Of a DNA stretch of 64,000 nt, positions 49,790 to 57,885 are shown piece after piece. The DNA comes from Novosphingobium sp. Leaf2 (lineage in GTDB: Bacteria; Pseudomonadota; Alphaproteobacteria; Sphingomonadales; Sphingomonadaceae): positions 221,851 through 285,850 of the forward strand of contig NZ_LMJY01000017.1 in NCBI RefSeq assembly GCF_001421325.1, given 5' to 3'. Below the pieces are notes generated by a model that saw only the letters and a list, made by a program, of their open reading frames with translations, was not told where the DNA came from and did no database searches. Numbering within the stretch: the first letter of the stretch is position 1; every line of letters begins with the position of its first letter. The translations under genes and the position numbers were made by a program.

Positions 49790-50014
49790 GTGATCAAGAC
49801 GACCAAGACCATTCTCGCGGCACTGGGTGCCGTTACCGCGCTGGCCGCCGTGCCTGCACTGGCCCAGCCTGCCGGTTCGCACGTCACCAAGGTCGTGGTG
49901 AAGAAGGGCCCGACCGTGAAGAAGACCGTGATCCGCACTGGCGGCCATCCCCGCCACCACGTGGTGTGCCGCACGCACTGGCGTGACCACAAGAAGGTCC
50001 GCGTCTGCCGCTAA
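49790..50014 (+). CDS. small exported basic protein
   Basis: A 74-residue protein. A signal peptide (MIKTTKTILAALGAVTALAA, cut near PALAQ) precedes about 48 residues rich in Val, Lys, Arg and His (KVVVKKGPTVKKTVIRTGGH, then RTHWRDHKKVRVC). GTG start with GGGAG eight bases upstream. It may be a periplasmic or envelope-bound polycation. Function unknown. Confidence 0.6.
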   Translation: MIKTTKTILAALGAVTALAAVPALAQPAGSHVTKVVVKKGPTVKKTVIRTGGHPRHHVVCRTHWRDHKKVRVCR

Positions 50015-50024
50015 ACCCTATGTT

Positions 50025-50059
50025 GCCCTTTCCTCATCGGCGTGCCGAGGGGAAAGGGC
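50025..50059 (+). terminator. intrinsic terminator-like hairpin
   Basis: GCCCTTTCC pairs with GGGAAAGGGC around an internal GGC/GCC stem, ten bases after the small exported protein gene. The T-tract is short, so strength is uncertain. Confidence 0.55.
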
Positions 50060-50102
50060 GCTTTCGCGGGCATCAGCGTCAAGCCCGTGAAACAAACACT
50101 TG

Positions 50103-50624
50103 TCAGCCCTGGGCGGGCAAGTTTGCGAAAGCGGCCTGAAAGGCGTCGTCGCTGACAGGGGAGGCGGCGGGGGCCGATTGCGCCTTGCTCCCGGGCGCGT
50201 AGATAAATCCGAATGCGGGGCTGACGCGCAGACCAAGCGAATGGGTGGGCGCGTACCACACCCGCACGTTGCTCCAATCACCGTTCGCCGAAACATCTTC
50301 CGCCATAGCTGAAGTTTCGATCATGCCGGGGCGAGACCAGTTCGCATGGTTGAGCACGACATGGCGCTGATCTACAACGGTCTTCACGACGGCCACGTGG
50401 CCGACACGCATTGCACCGGATGCCTTGAACACCAGCACCGAACCCGCCAGCGGCGTGTGGCCGCGCGCATAAGTTCCTTCGGCTTGTCCCCACCAGGTAG
50501 CGGCATTGCCGCGCAGAGCGATCGCTGAATGGTCCCTTGCATATTCAACGCATTGCAGCGGGCGAGCCACGGCGGGGGTGGCGAATGCGAGAGCCGCCAT
50601 GGCGATCAGGGGAACCAAATTCAT
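50103..50624 (-). CDS. exported CHAP-domain amidase/peptidase
   Basis: A 173-residue protein. Signal peptide of about 20 residues, then a CHAP fold: Cys25 in PLQCVEYARDHS, His76 in RVGHVAVVKT, and an Asn/His stretch near VVLNHANW that completes the catalytic set. CHAP enzymes cut peptidoglycan peptides. Cys follows the signal cut by only a few residues. The role here, cell wall remodelling, is inferred. Confidence 0.8.
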   Translation of the reverse strand: MNLVPLIAMAALAFATPAVARPLQCVEYARDHSAIALRGNAATWWGQAEGTYARGHTPLAGSVLVFKASGAMRVGHVAVVKTVVDQRHVVLNHANWSRPGMIETSAMAEDVSANGDWSNVRVWYAPTHSLGLRVSPAFGFIYAPGSKAQSAPAASPVSDDAFQAAFANLPAQG

Positions 50625-50728
50625 GAACAGGCGTTATAGCGGCCAAAGGATATTGCGATAGCGAACGGGATTGCCGCTCGTCGGTTACCCCGAACGCTTT
50701 GTCGCAGTTTGTATCCGCGCCCTGTGGA

Positions 50729-52030
50729 CTACCCCGCCAGCGCCAGCTTTGCTGCATCCTCGCGCACCGCGCGGGGCTGATCTGGCCAGATTCCCCGCGT
50801 ATCATAGACCAGCTTGTCCGCCCTTTCGGCGAGCGGGACGACGCGGAACACGTCGTGGTCCACCAGCACGATCAGGATGTCACAGGTCTCCAGCGCTTCG
50901 TCGATGTCGATATGCACCACGCCGGTGTCGGTAAACTCGATCGGAAGGGTATCGGCGTAGGGCTCCACCACACTCACGCGCTCGCCGTACTTGCGCGCGA
51001 TGCGGCTGGCCACGAAGCGGGCGGGGCTTTCTCGGAAATCGTCGATGTTGGCCTTGAATGCCAGGCCCAGGCACGCGATTCGCGCGCCGGGATGGGCATC
51101 GATAAGCGCTTCGGCCTTCGCGATCACGTGGTGCATCTTGCCGTCGTTGACGCCGCGCGCGGTGCGGATCAGCGGGGTTTCCTCCGGTGCGCCATGCACG
51201 ATGAACCAGGGGTCCACCGCGATGCAGTGGCCGCCAACGCCGGGGCCGGGTGACAGGATGTTCACGCGCGGGTGCCGGTTGGCGAGGCGAATGACCTCCC
51301 ATACGTCCAGCCCCATGCGATCGGACACGATCGACAGTTCGTTCGCGAAGGCGATGTTGACGTCGCGATAGGCGTTCTCGACCAGCTTGGTCATCTCTGC
51401 CGAACGCGCGTCGGTGGTCACGCATTCGCCCCGCACGAAGCGCTTGTAGAACGCCAGCGCCTTGCGGGCGCACCGCGGGGTCACGCCGCCGATCGAACGG
51501 TCGTTGTTGGTCAATTCCTCAAGGATGCGGCCGGGCAGCACCCGCTCCGGGCAATAAGCGATCGAAATGTCGGGCGTCTCGCGCGTCAGGCCGGGAATTT
51601 TCAGGTCCGGGCGCATGTGGGCAATCATGTCGCGCATCTTCTCGGTGGTGCCGACCGGCGAGGTCGATTCCAGGATCACCACATCGCCCGCCTTCAGCAC
51701 CGGTGCGATCGTGCGGCCTGCCGCCAGGACATAGGAAATGTCCGGCGCATGGTCCTTGTCGAACGGGGTGGGCACGGCGATCACGAACACGTCTGCAGGC
51801 GCAACCTCGGTGGACGCGCTCAGCAATCCGCGCGCCACGACGCCCTGTACCAGTCCGTCGAGATCGACTTCCTCGATATGGATCTCGCCCCGGTTGATCG
51901 TGTCGACCACCTTTTGCGACACGTCCAGGCCGAGCACCTTGCTGCCCGAACGGGCGATGACCGCAGCCGTGGGCAGTCCGATGTACCCAAGCCCGACGAC
52001 GCAGACCGATGGCTTATTGTCCGATTTCAT
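50729..52030 (-). CDS. wecC: UDP-N-acetyl-D-mannosamine dehydrogenase
   Basis: A 433-residue enzyme that oxidises UDP-ManNAc to UDP-ManNAcA with NAD. Rossmann motif VVGLGYIGLPTAAVIA at the start, YCPERVLPGRILEEL in the middle, and the catalytic SPGPGVGGHCIAVDPWF with its Cys. It overlaps wecB by 17 bases, so the two act in sequence to make a precursor of exopolysaccharide, capsule or enterobacterial-common-antigen-like polymer. MKSDNKPSV at 52030 is the natural start. Confidence 0.9.
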   Translation of the reverse strand: MKSDNKPSVCVVGLGYIGLPTAAVIARSGSKVLGLDVSQKVVDTINRGEIHIEEVDLDGLVQGVVARGLLSASTEVAPADVFVIAVPTPFDKDHAPDISYVLAAGRTIAPVLKAGDVVILESTSPVGTTEKMRDMIAHMRPDLKIPGLTRETPDISIAYCPERVLPGRILEELTNNDRSIGGVTPRCARKALAFYKRFVRGECVTTDARSAEMTKLVENAYRDVNIAFANELSIVSDRMGLDVWEVIRLANRHPRVNILSPGPGVGGHCIAVDPWFIVHGAPEETPLIRTARGVNDGKMHHVIAKAEALIDAHPGARIACLGLAFKANIDDFRESPARFVASRIARKYGERVSVVEPYADTLPIEFTDTGVVHIDIDEALETCDILIVLVDHDVFRVVPLAERADKLVYDTRGIWPDQPRAVREDAAKLALAG

Positions 52031-53147
52031 GCGCAAGCAGCTCCACGATACGGCGCGATGTCTGCCCATCTCCGAAGGGATTGTGGGCGCGCGCCATGGC
52101 CTCGTATGCGCGCTTATCGTCCAGCAGGGTTGATAATTCGGTAACGATGCGCGCGGCATCGGTCCCAACCAGCTTCGCAGTGCCTGCTTCCACGCCTTCG
52201 GGCCGCTCCGTGGTCTCGCGCATGACCAGCACCGGCTTGCCCAGCGCGGGCGCTTCTTCCTGCACGCCGCCCGAATCGGTCAGCATGATCTCGGCGATGG
52301 ACAGCAGGCGGGCGAAATGGGGATAATCCAGCGGCTCGATCAGGGCCACATTGTCCAGGCCGCCCAGCGCGCCGTTCATCACCTGCCGCACGTTGGGGTT
52401 GAGGTGGACCGGAAAAATCACCGCCACGTCCGGGCGGGTTGCAATGTCCCGCACCGCCCGCGCGATGCCTTCCATGCCATCGCCGAAGTTTTCGCGGCGG
52501 TGGCTGGTCACCCCGATGATGCGCCGCCCGGCGAATCGAGCCTCAAGTTCGGCAAGCCCGCCGGCGAGGGCGGGTTTGCGCGCGATCTCGTCCGTCACCC
52601 AGTGCAGCGCGTCGATCACGGTATTGCCCGTGACGTGGACGCGGGCCGGGTCGACGTTCTCCTTCAGCAGCGCGGCCTGGCTGGTGGTGGTGGGGGCGAA
52701 ATGCAGGCTGGCCATCGCGCCGATGATCTTGCGGTTCACTTCCTCTGGCCAGGGATGGTAGATGTTCCACGAGCGCAGCCCCGCTTCCACGTGATCGACC
52801 GGGATCTTGCGGTAATATGCGGCCAGCGCGCCGGACATTGCGGTGGCGGTATCGCCCTGCACGATCACCCGATCGGGCTTTACCGCGTCCATCACCTTGC
52901 CCAGCCCGATCAGCAGGTTAGCGGTCAAGGCATCGAGCGTCTGGTCCGGTTGCATCACGTCCAGATCGTGGTCCGGCACAATGCCGGCGATCGTCAGCAC
53001 CTGGTCCAGCATCTGGCGGTGCTGCGCCGATACGCCCACCACGCATTCGAACCGGGGATCGGCCTTGAGCGCGTGAACGACGGGGAACAACTTGATCGCC
53101 TCGGGCCGGGTGCCAAAAACGACGAGAATGCGGGCAGGTGCTGTCAT
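52014..53147 (-). CDS. wecB: UDP-N-acetylglucosamine 2-epimerase, non-hydrolysing
   Basis: A 377-residue enzyme converting UDP-GlcNAc to UDP-ManNAc. VVFGTRPEAIKLFPVVHALK opens the fold. VQGDTATAMSGALAAYYRKI, HVEAGLRSW and LTDSGGVQEEAPALGKPVLV are family signatures. It feeds WecC encoded just downstream. Confidence 0.92.
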   Translation of the reverse strand: MTAPARILVVFGTRPEAIKLFPVVHALKADPRFECVVGVSAQHRQMLDQVLTIAGIVPDHDLDVMQPDQTLDALTANLLIGLGKVMDAVKPDRVIVQGDTATAMSGALAAYYRKIPVDHVEAGLRSWNIYHPWPEEVNRKIIGAMASLHFAPTTTSQAALLKENVDPARVHVTGNTVIDALHWVTDEIARKPALAGGLAELEARFAGRRIIGVTSHRRENFGDGMEGIARAVRDIATRPDVAVIFPVHLNPNVRQVMNGALGGLDNVALIEPLDYPHFARLLSIAEIMLTDSGGVQEEAPALGKPVLVMRETTERPEGVEAGTAKLVGTDAARIVTELSTLLDDKRAYEAMARAHNPFGDGQTSRRIVELLAHEIGQ

Positions 53148-53192
53148 GGGCGCAGGCGATACCCGCGAAATGTTAAACGACCCATAAGGCCA

Positions 53193-53915
53193 TCATTGCG
53201 TCTGTTGTTGCTGTTGCTGGATAAACGCCAGCTCGGACTTGGCGACGGGGCTGTCCGGATCGTCCTGCAGCGATGCCTGATACGCCTCGCGTGCACCCTT
53301 GAGATCGCTTTGCTCCACCAGCATGTAGCCGATGCCGCGCCGCGCGCCCGCCCGCATCTGCTTCCTGCTCGCATCGTCCGGGGCCAGTTCCGCATAATCG
53401 AGCGCTGCGCGATACGCCGCCATCGCCTTGTCGTTCTGCCCGGCGGCGCGATAGCTAAAGCCCAGTTCGATGAAATAGTGGGCGTGCTTTGGTGCCAGGG
53501 CGGTGAGCTGCTCCAGCGCCGCCAGCGCTTCCGCCTTGCGGCCCAGTTCCACCAGCGCATAGGATTTGGTGAAATACGCCTCGCACACTTCCGGGCCCAG
53601 CACCACGGCAGAGCGTTTCTGCTGCGCCGCCGACACGAGATACAGGAGTGCCTCCTGCGCGTTGGGACCGCAGAATACCACGCGTTCGGACCGTGCCTGT
53701 GCGATCTGTGCATCGAACCGGGTGAGCATCGGCGCCAGCATCGTGAGCGCCTGTGCAGACTGCTTTTGCGCGATGAGGCCGGCGGCTTTCTGCACCAGCG
53801 CCATGTCGGCATCGGCGGTGGGACTGGCCGCGGTGGCGGGCGCGGTTTCGGCCAGGACGGGCAGAGCCGTCGCGGCAAGGTTCATCGCGATTGCGGTCAG
53901 GACGGACTTTCTCAT
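53193..53915 (-). CDS. exported TPR-repeat protein
   Basis: A 240-residue protein. Signal peptide ([20 protein letters not shown], cut after LAE), then helical repeats from about 105 to 230 that fit three to four TPR units ([40 protein letters not shown]). It ends in a short polyglutamine tract. It may support export or assembly of the surface polymer made by WecB/WecC, but it has its own small gap. Confidence 0.75.
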   Translation of the reverse strand: MRKSVLTAIAMNLAATALPVLAETAPATAASPTADADMALVQKAAGLIAQKQSAQALTMLAPMLTRFDAQIAQARSERVVFCGPNAQEALLYLVSAAQQKRSAVVLGPEVCEAYFTKSYALVELGRKAEALAALEQLTALAPKHAHYFIELGFSYRAAGQNDKAMAAYRAALDYAELAPDDASRKQMRAGARRGIGYMLVEQSDLKGAREAYQASLQDDPDSPVAKSELAFIQQQQQQTQ

Positions 53916-54048
53916 TCACGTAACCCCCCGGCTCGTCAGTCCCGGGCACAGTAGGCCGGTGACGGCGTTCGGCAACCGGTTTTGCGATTGGTGGACAAAT
54001 CCACCCGCACTCTTGTTCGCGGGGCGCGGTTGGGCAATCACGCCCGCC

Positions 54049-54603
54049 ATGTCTATCCTCAGCGACAAATGGATCCGTACACAGGCGCAGGAGCACGGCA
54101 TGATCACGCCGTTCGTGGAAGCGCAGCGGCGGGACGGTTGCATTTCCTACGGGCTGTCGTCCTACGGCTACGACGCGCGCGTCGCGCCGGAGTTCAAGAT
54201 CTTCACCAACGTGAACTCGGCGGTGGTGGATCCCAAGAACTTCGACGAAAACTCCTTCGTCGATCGCACGACGGACGTGTGCGTGATCCCGCCCAATTCC
54301 TTCGCGCTGGCCCGTACGGTTGAATACTTCCGCGTCCCGCGTGACGTGCTGGTAATCTGCCTTGGCAAAAGTACCTATGCGCGCTGTGGAATCATCGTGA
54401 ACGTCACGCCGCTGGAGCCGGGCTGGGAAGGACACGTTACGCTGGAGTTTTCGAACACCACGCCGCTGCCCGCCAAGATCTATGCCAACGAGGGCGCATG
54501 TCAGTTCCTGTTCCTGAAGGGGAACGAACCGTGCGAAACCAGCTATGCCGATCGGGCCGGTAAATACATGGGCCAGCAAGGGGTTACGCTGCCGCGCCTG
54601 TGA
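54049..54603 (+). CDS. dcd: dCTP deaminase
   Basis: A 184-residue enzyme that deaminates dCTP to d[40 protein letters not shown] and [20 protein letters not shown], with the catalytic Glu in TLEFSN, are fully conserved family blocks. The start MSILSDKWI gives the normal length. A housekeeping gene. Confidence 0.95.
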   Translation: MSILSDKWIRTQAQEHGMITPFVEAQRRDGCISYGLSSYGYDARVAPEFKIFTNVNSAVVDPKNFDENSFVDRTTDVCVIPPNSFALARTVEYFRVPRDVLVICLGKSTYARCGIIVNVTPLEPGWEGHVTLEFSNTTPLPAKIYANEGACQFLFLKGNEPCETSYADRAGKYMGQQGVTLPRL

Positions 54604-54669
54604 TGCGGGAACAAAGGGCCGGTACGGTCACTTCTCTTCGCATCAGATAAACAGGCCGGGAGACGTGCA

Positions 54670-55251
54670 GTGTCGAAGATAGCCGCCATAATCGGGCGCA
54701 TTCTGATCGCCATCATCTTCATCTTGTCCGGCGCGGGCAAGCTGGCAGACCTTTCCTCGACCCAGGCCTATATGGCTTCGCACGGGCTTTCCGCGCAGTT
54801 CGCGCTGCCGGCGGCGCTGTTTGAGCTGATCGCCGGGTTGTGCCTTGCCGCCGGTTTCATGGTTCGGCTGGTATCGGTCCTGCTGATCGGCTTCGTGGCG
54901 CTCACGATCCTGTTCTTTCATTCGCAGATCGGTGATTCGGATCAGCGGATCGAAGCGCTCAAGAACCTCGCCATCATCGGTGGCCTCGCTCTTGCCTTCG
55001 CGCACAGCCACATGTGGAGCCACTACTACGCAATCCGCAGCCAGCGCCGCGGTGAAGTTGCCGCGCGCACCGCTGAAGAGCGCGTGCATGACGCCGAACT
55101 TCGCGCTGCCCGCGCCGAAGCCCGCGCCGAAGCACTCGAACAGGGCGGCGTCGCCACCACCACTGCGGCTTACGAACCGCGCACCGTCGTTACTGACGTA
55201 AACCACGATGGCGTTCCCGAAGTCCGTCGCCGTCGCTGGTTTGACTGGTAA
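54670..55251 (+). CDS. DoxX-family membrane protein
   Basis: A 193-residue protein. Four hydrophobic segments in the first 120 residues (GRILIAIIFILSGAGKLADL is the typical DoxX start). A charged Ala/Glu/Arg helix follows, and a short tail VVTDVNHDGVPEVRRRRWF looks like a single Ca-binding-type DxNxDG loop. GTG start with GGGAG eight bases upstream. Function of such proteins is mostly unknown. Confidence 0.75.
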   Translation: MSKIAAIIGRILIAIIFILSGAGKLADLSSTQAYMASHGLSAQFALPAALFELIAGLCLAAGFMVRLVSVLLIGFVALTILFFHSQIGDSDQRIEALKNLAIIGGLALAFAHSHMWSHYYAIRSQRRGEVAARTAEERVHDAELRAARAEARAEALEQGGVATTTAAYEPRTVVTDVNHDGVPEVRRRRWFDW

Positions 55252-55274
55252 GCTGACCAAACCCCAATCTTTGA

Positions 55275-55301
55275 TGGGGCGATGCAAAGCGCGTCGCCCC
55301 A
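55275..55301 (+). terminator. weak terminator-like hairpin after the DoxX gene
   Basis: TGGGGCGA pairs with TCGCCCCA around an 11-base loop, 24 bases after the stop. Only TTG follows, so termination may be partial. Confidence 0.4.
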
Positions 55302-55347
55302 TTGACGTTTGCGGCGAATCGCAGCAATAGCGCCGCTCCGGCATGCC

Positions 55348-55423
55348 GGGCGGTTAGCTCAGTTGGTAGAGCATCTCGTTTACACCGAGAGGGTCGGGGG
55401 TTCGAGCCCCTCACCGCCCACCA
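55348..55423 (+). tRNA. tRNA-Val (TAC anticodon)
   Basis: A complete cloverleaf of 76 bases with acceptor GGGCGGT/ACCGCCC, D arm TAGCTCAGTTGGTAGAGC, anticodon loop TTTACAC (TAC), T arm GGGTTCGAGCCCC and encoded CCA. An integrase remnant follows 17 bases after its 3' end. Confidence 0.95.
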
Positions 55424-55440
55424 TCCAAAACACACGTAAT

Positions 55441-56076
55441 TCAAGGCCTCCCACCCTTCCGGGTGGTGAGGATTTTGTTGTTGTCGGCGGTAATGGTCAG
55501 CAAATGGCCAGCACGCCAACGGGTCGCCTCGCGCTCCACCTGCGCCCACAGTTTGGTCAGCGCCCGATTCGTCGCCTTCATTTTCAGCGGGTCGACGTGG
55601 GCATAGATGTCGCTGGTGCTCTCCGGCGTGTCGTCCTTGTCCTTGTGCCCGAGTAGGGCGCTGATCTGCTCGCCCGGTACCGCCTGGCCGCGAAGGTAGG
55701 TCGCGAAGGTGGGGCGGATCTTCTTCTGGATAACGGCAGTCGGCAGTTCCAGCTTCGAGCGCATCGTGCGCCACCAGATCTTGCGCGACTTCACCGGTGC
55801 CGCGCCGGGCCACACGGCGAACAGCTTCTGGAGCGGCTCGATCACCGGCACGATGGGGTTCCGCTTGTCGGTCCGCGGCCAGTCTGCCGGGTGCAGGTCA
55901 GCCACCTCACCGCGCCACTGGCCCGCCGGGTTGAAGGCCAGCAGCGCGTCAGGGCGGCCGGCGGTGCCAATCATCAGCCATATCCACGCCTGCACGTCGG
56001 GCTCGTGATCCGCGAAGGCGACGATCGCGCCCAACTGAGCCGGGGTCACCCGAACCGCCGCCTTCCGGAAAAAAAT
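55441..56076 (-). pseudogene. 5'-truncated tyrosine integrase
   Basis: About 205-210 residues of the catalytic half of a phage-type integrase. Arg in GTAGRPDALLAF, KKIRPTF (Lys for the usual His of box II), LLGHKDKDDTPES and SDIYAHVDP with the Tyr are all present. The N-terminal domains are missing: homologous reading (FRKAAVRV) runs back only to about 56070, where an in-frame stop follows. A GTG at 56049 could start a fragment. It lies beside tRNA-Val, so it marks an older element whose other genes are gone. Confidence 0.75.
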
Positions 56077-56116
56077 TCAGTTTAGCAGAAGGAATCTTCC
56101 TCACCGGGTCTCCTAC

Positions 56117-56788
56117 ATGCCAGAACGGGAATTCAATCTCGGCACAGATCCGGTGAAGGAGGGTGTCACGCCAAGAGAGGCAGACGCAACAGGAGCAGGC
56201 GGCGAGCCTGCCCGGAGGCGCCGGATCGCGGTCTGGGTCGCGCGCGAGATCATGCCGCATGAGGCGCGCATCCGCCGCTGGCTCGCGCGTTCGCGCCTCT
56301 CGCCCGAGGATATCGACGAAGTTATGCAGGAAGCCTACTGCCGGATAGCCATGCTGCCTTCGGTTGATCACATCGACCAGCCGGTCGCCTACATGTCGGC
56401 GATCGCCCGCAATCTGATGCTGCGCCGCCTCAAGCGCCAGCAGGTGGTGGTGTTCGAGGCCGTCAGCGAGATTGAGACTTGGCGCGACGACAGGACCCCT
56501 TCGCCCGAGGAACAGGCCGCCAGCCGGATGAGCTACGAGCGGGTTATGGTGATCATTGCCGCTCTGCCCGAACGCTGCCGCCGCGTGGTTGAACTGCGCA
56601 AGATCGAGGGCTGGAGCCAGAAAGAGATCGCCACGCATCTCGGCATGACCGAGAAGGCGGTGGAGAAACAGGTCTGGACCGGGGTGCGCGCCATCCGCGA
56701 CGCTTGGCTGAGCGTCGAGGCGCTGGGCGAAGACCGCATGCGCGCCTCCGAACTACGGGCCTCTGCGCAGGAGGGAGGCCGATGGTGA
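56117..56788 (+). CDS. ECF sigma factor, FecI-like
   Basis: A 223-residue sigma factor. Region 2 lies near 45-110 (SPEDIDEVMQEAYCRIAMLP, PVAYMSAIARNLMLRRLKRQ), region 4 near 150-195 (ALPERCRRVVELRKIEGWSQ, KEIATHLGMTEKAVEKQVW). It is followed at once by a FecR gene, as in iron- or substrate-starvation receptor systems, and should direct transcription of the receptor and enzymes downstream. Confidence 0.85.
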   Translation: MPEREFNLGTDPVKEGVTPREADATGAGGEPARRRRIAVWVAREIMPHEARIRRWLARSRLSPEDIDEVMQEAYCRIAMLPSVDHIDQPVAYMSAIARNLMLRRLKRQQVVVFEAVSEIETWRDDRTPSPEEQAASRMSYERVMVIIAALPERCRRVVELRKIEGWSQKEIATHLGMTEKAVEKQVWTGVRAIRDAWLSVEALGEDRMRASELRASAQEGGRW

Positions 56789-57762
56789 CCGCCGCTGCCG
56801 AAAGGGTTCGCGACGAAGCCGCGCAGTTCGTCGCCCGTATGGACGCCGACACCTGGAGCGCGACGGACGAAGCCGAACTGCAGGCATGGCTGGACGCCGA
56901 TCCGCTGCGCCAGGGCCTGCTGCTGCAGGTACAGGCGCACTGGCTGGCGCTGACGCCCGCAGCGCAGAACGCCCCGGCCGAAATCGACGAAGCCAAACCC
57001 GAGGTCGCGACGGCTTCCGGCTCCTTGACCCGCTGGGGGCGACGCGGTGTGATGGCCGGGATGGCGGCATCTGCGGCGCTGGCCTTCACGGGCTGGCGCT
57101 GGATGCAGACCCCGGCCGCCTACACCACGCGGCTGGGCGAGATCCGGCGGCTGCCACTGCCGGACGGCTCGGTGATGACGATGAATTCGGGCAGCGACTT
57201 GACCGTGGCGATGGCACCGCAGGCCCGCGAGATCGACTTGCGGCAGGGCGAGGCATGGTTCGAGGTCGCTAAGGACGCGAAACGCCCCTTCGTAGTCGCG
57301 GCGGGCGACGTGCGCGTGCGCGCGGTGGGCACCGCCTTCTCGGTGCGGCGGCGCGAGACGGGGGTGGAAATCCTCGTCACCGAAGGCATCGTCGAGACTT
57401 GGGCCGAGGGCGACCGCGGGCTGCGCATGCGTCTGGAGGCGGGCGACCGCGCGATGATGAGCGCCCATGCGGTGATCGATTACGAGACCGGCATTTCCTC
57501 TTCGGTCGACCGGGCGCTGGCATGGCGCGGCGGGATGATCGACCTCGACGGGCGCACGCTCTACGACGCGGCGGACGAGTTCAACCGCTACAACAGCCGC
57601 CAGATCATCATCGCCGACCCCCGCGTGGCGCGCGAGCAGCTGGACGGTCTGTTCCGGGTCAACGATCCCGAAGGTTTCGCGGCCGCCGTGAAGGCAGGCC
57701 TTGGCGTATCGGTGGACACCAGCAACCCGGCGCTGATCCGGATCGAGGGAAGCGGGGAGTAG
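56782..57762 (+). CDS. FecR-like anti-sigma / signal transducer
   Basis: A 326-residue inner-membrane protein. Residues 1-60 are a cytoplasmic DUF4880-like domain (WSATDEAELQAWLDADPLRQ) that holds the sigma factor. One membrane helix lies near 90-110 (RGVMAGMAASAALAFTGW). The periplasmic FecR domain follows (RLGEIRRLPLPDGSVMTMNS, GEAWFEVAKDAKRPFVVAAG, VGTAFSVRRRE), and a last part resembles the STN-contacting end. The start overlaps the sigma gene by seven bases. Confidence 0.85.
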   Translation: MVTAAAERVRDEAAQFVARMDADTWSATDEAELQAWLDADPLRQGLLLQVQAHWLALTPAAQNAPAEIDEAKPEVATASGSLTRWGRRGVMAGMAASAALAFTGWRWMQTPAAYTTRLGEIRRLPLPDGSVMTMNSGSDLTVAMAPQAREIDLRQGEAWFEVAKDAKRPFVVAAGDVRVRAVGTAFSVRRRETGVEILVTEGIVETWAEGDRGLRMRLEAGDRAMMSAHAVIDYETGISSSVDRALAWRGGMIDLDGRTLYDAADEFNRYNSRQIIIADPRVAREQLDGLFRVNDPEGFAAAVKAGLGVSVDTSNPALIRIEGSGE

Positions 57763-57885
57763 CCGCACGAAAATCCTGATCCGCGCAAATTTTTTCACTT
57801 TCCCCCGGAAGGATTTCACAGCAGCAGGTCTCTTGAAAAACACAGGCGGAAAAAAGTCCGTCGGACAGGGGAATTGGGAGGGATC

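Noticed and set aside
52317..53954. A 545-codon open frame on the plus strand
   Set aside because: It is antisense to wecB and the TPR gene, both of which have clear family motifs.
46819..56000. Possibility that the prophage extends beyond tRNA-Gly
   Set aside because: Genes right of 46,819 are housekeeping or envelope genes with normal bacterial families, and int lies directly beside the tRNA, the usual end of an element.
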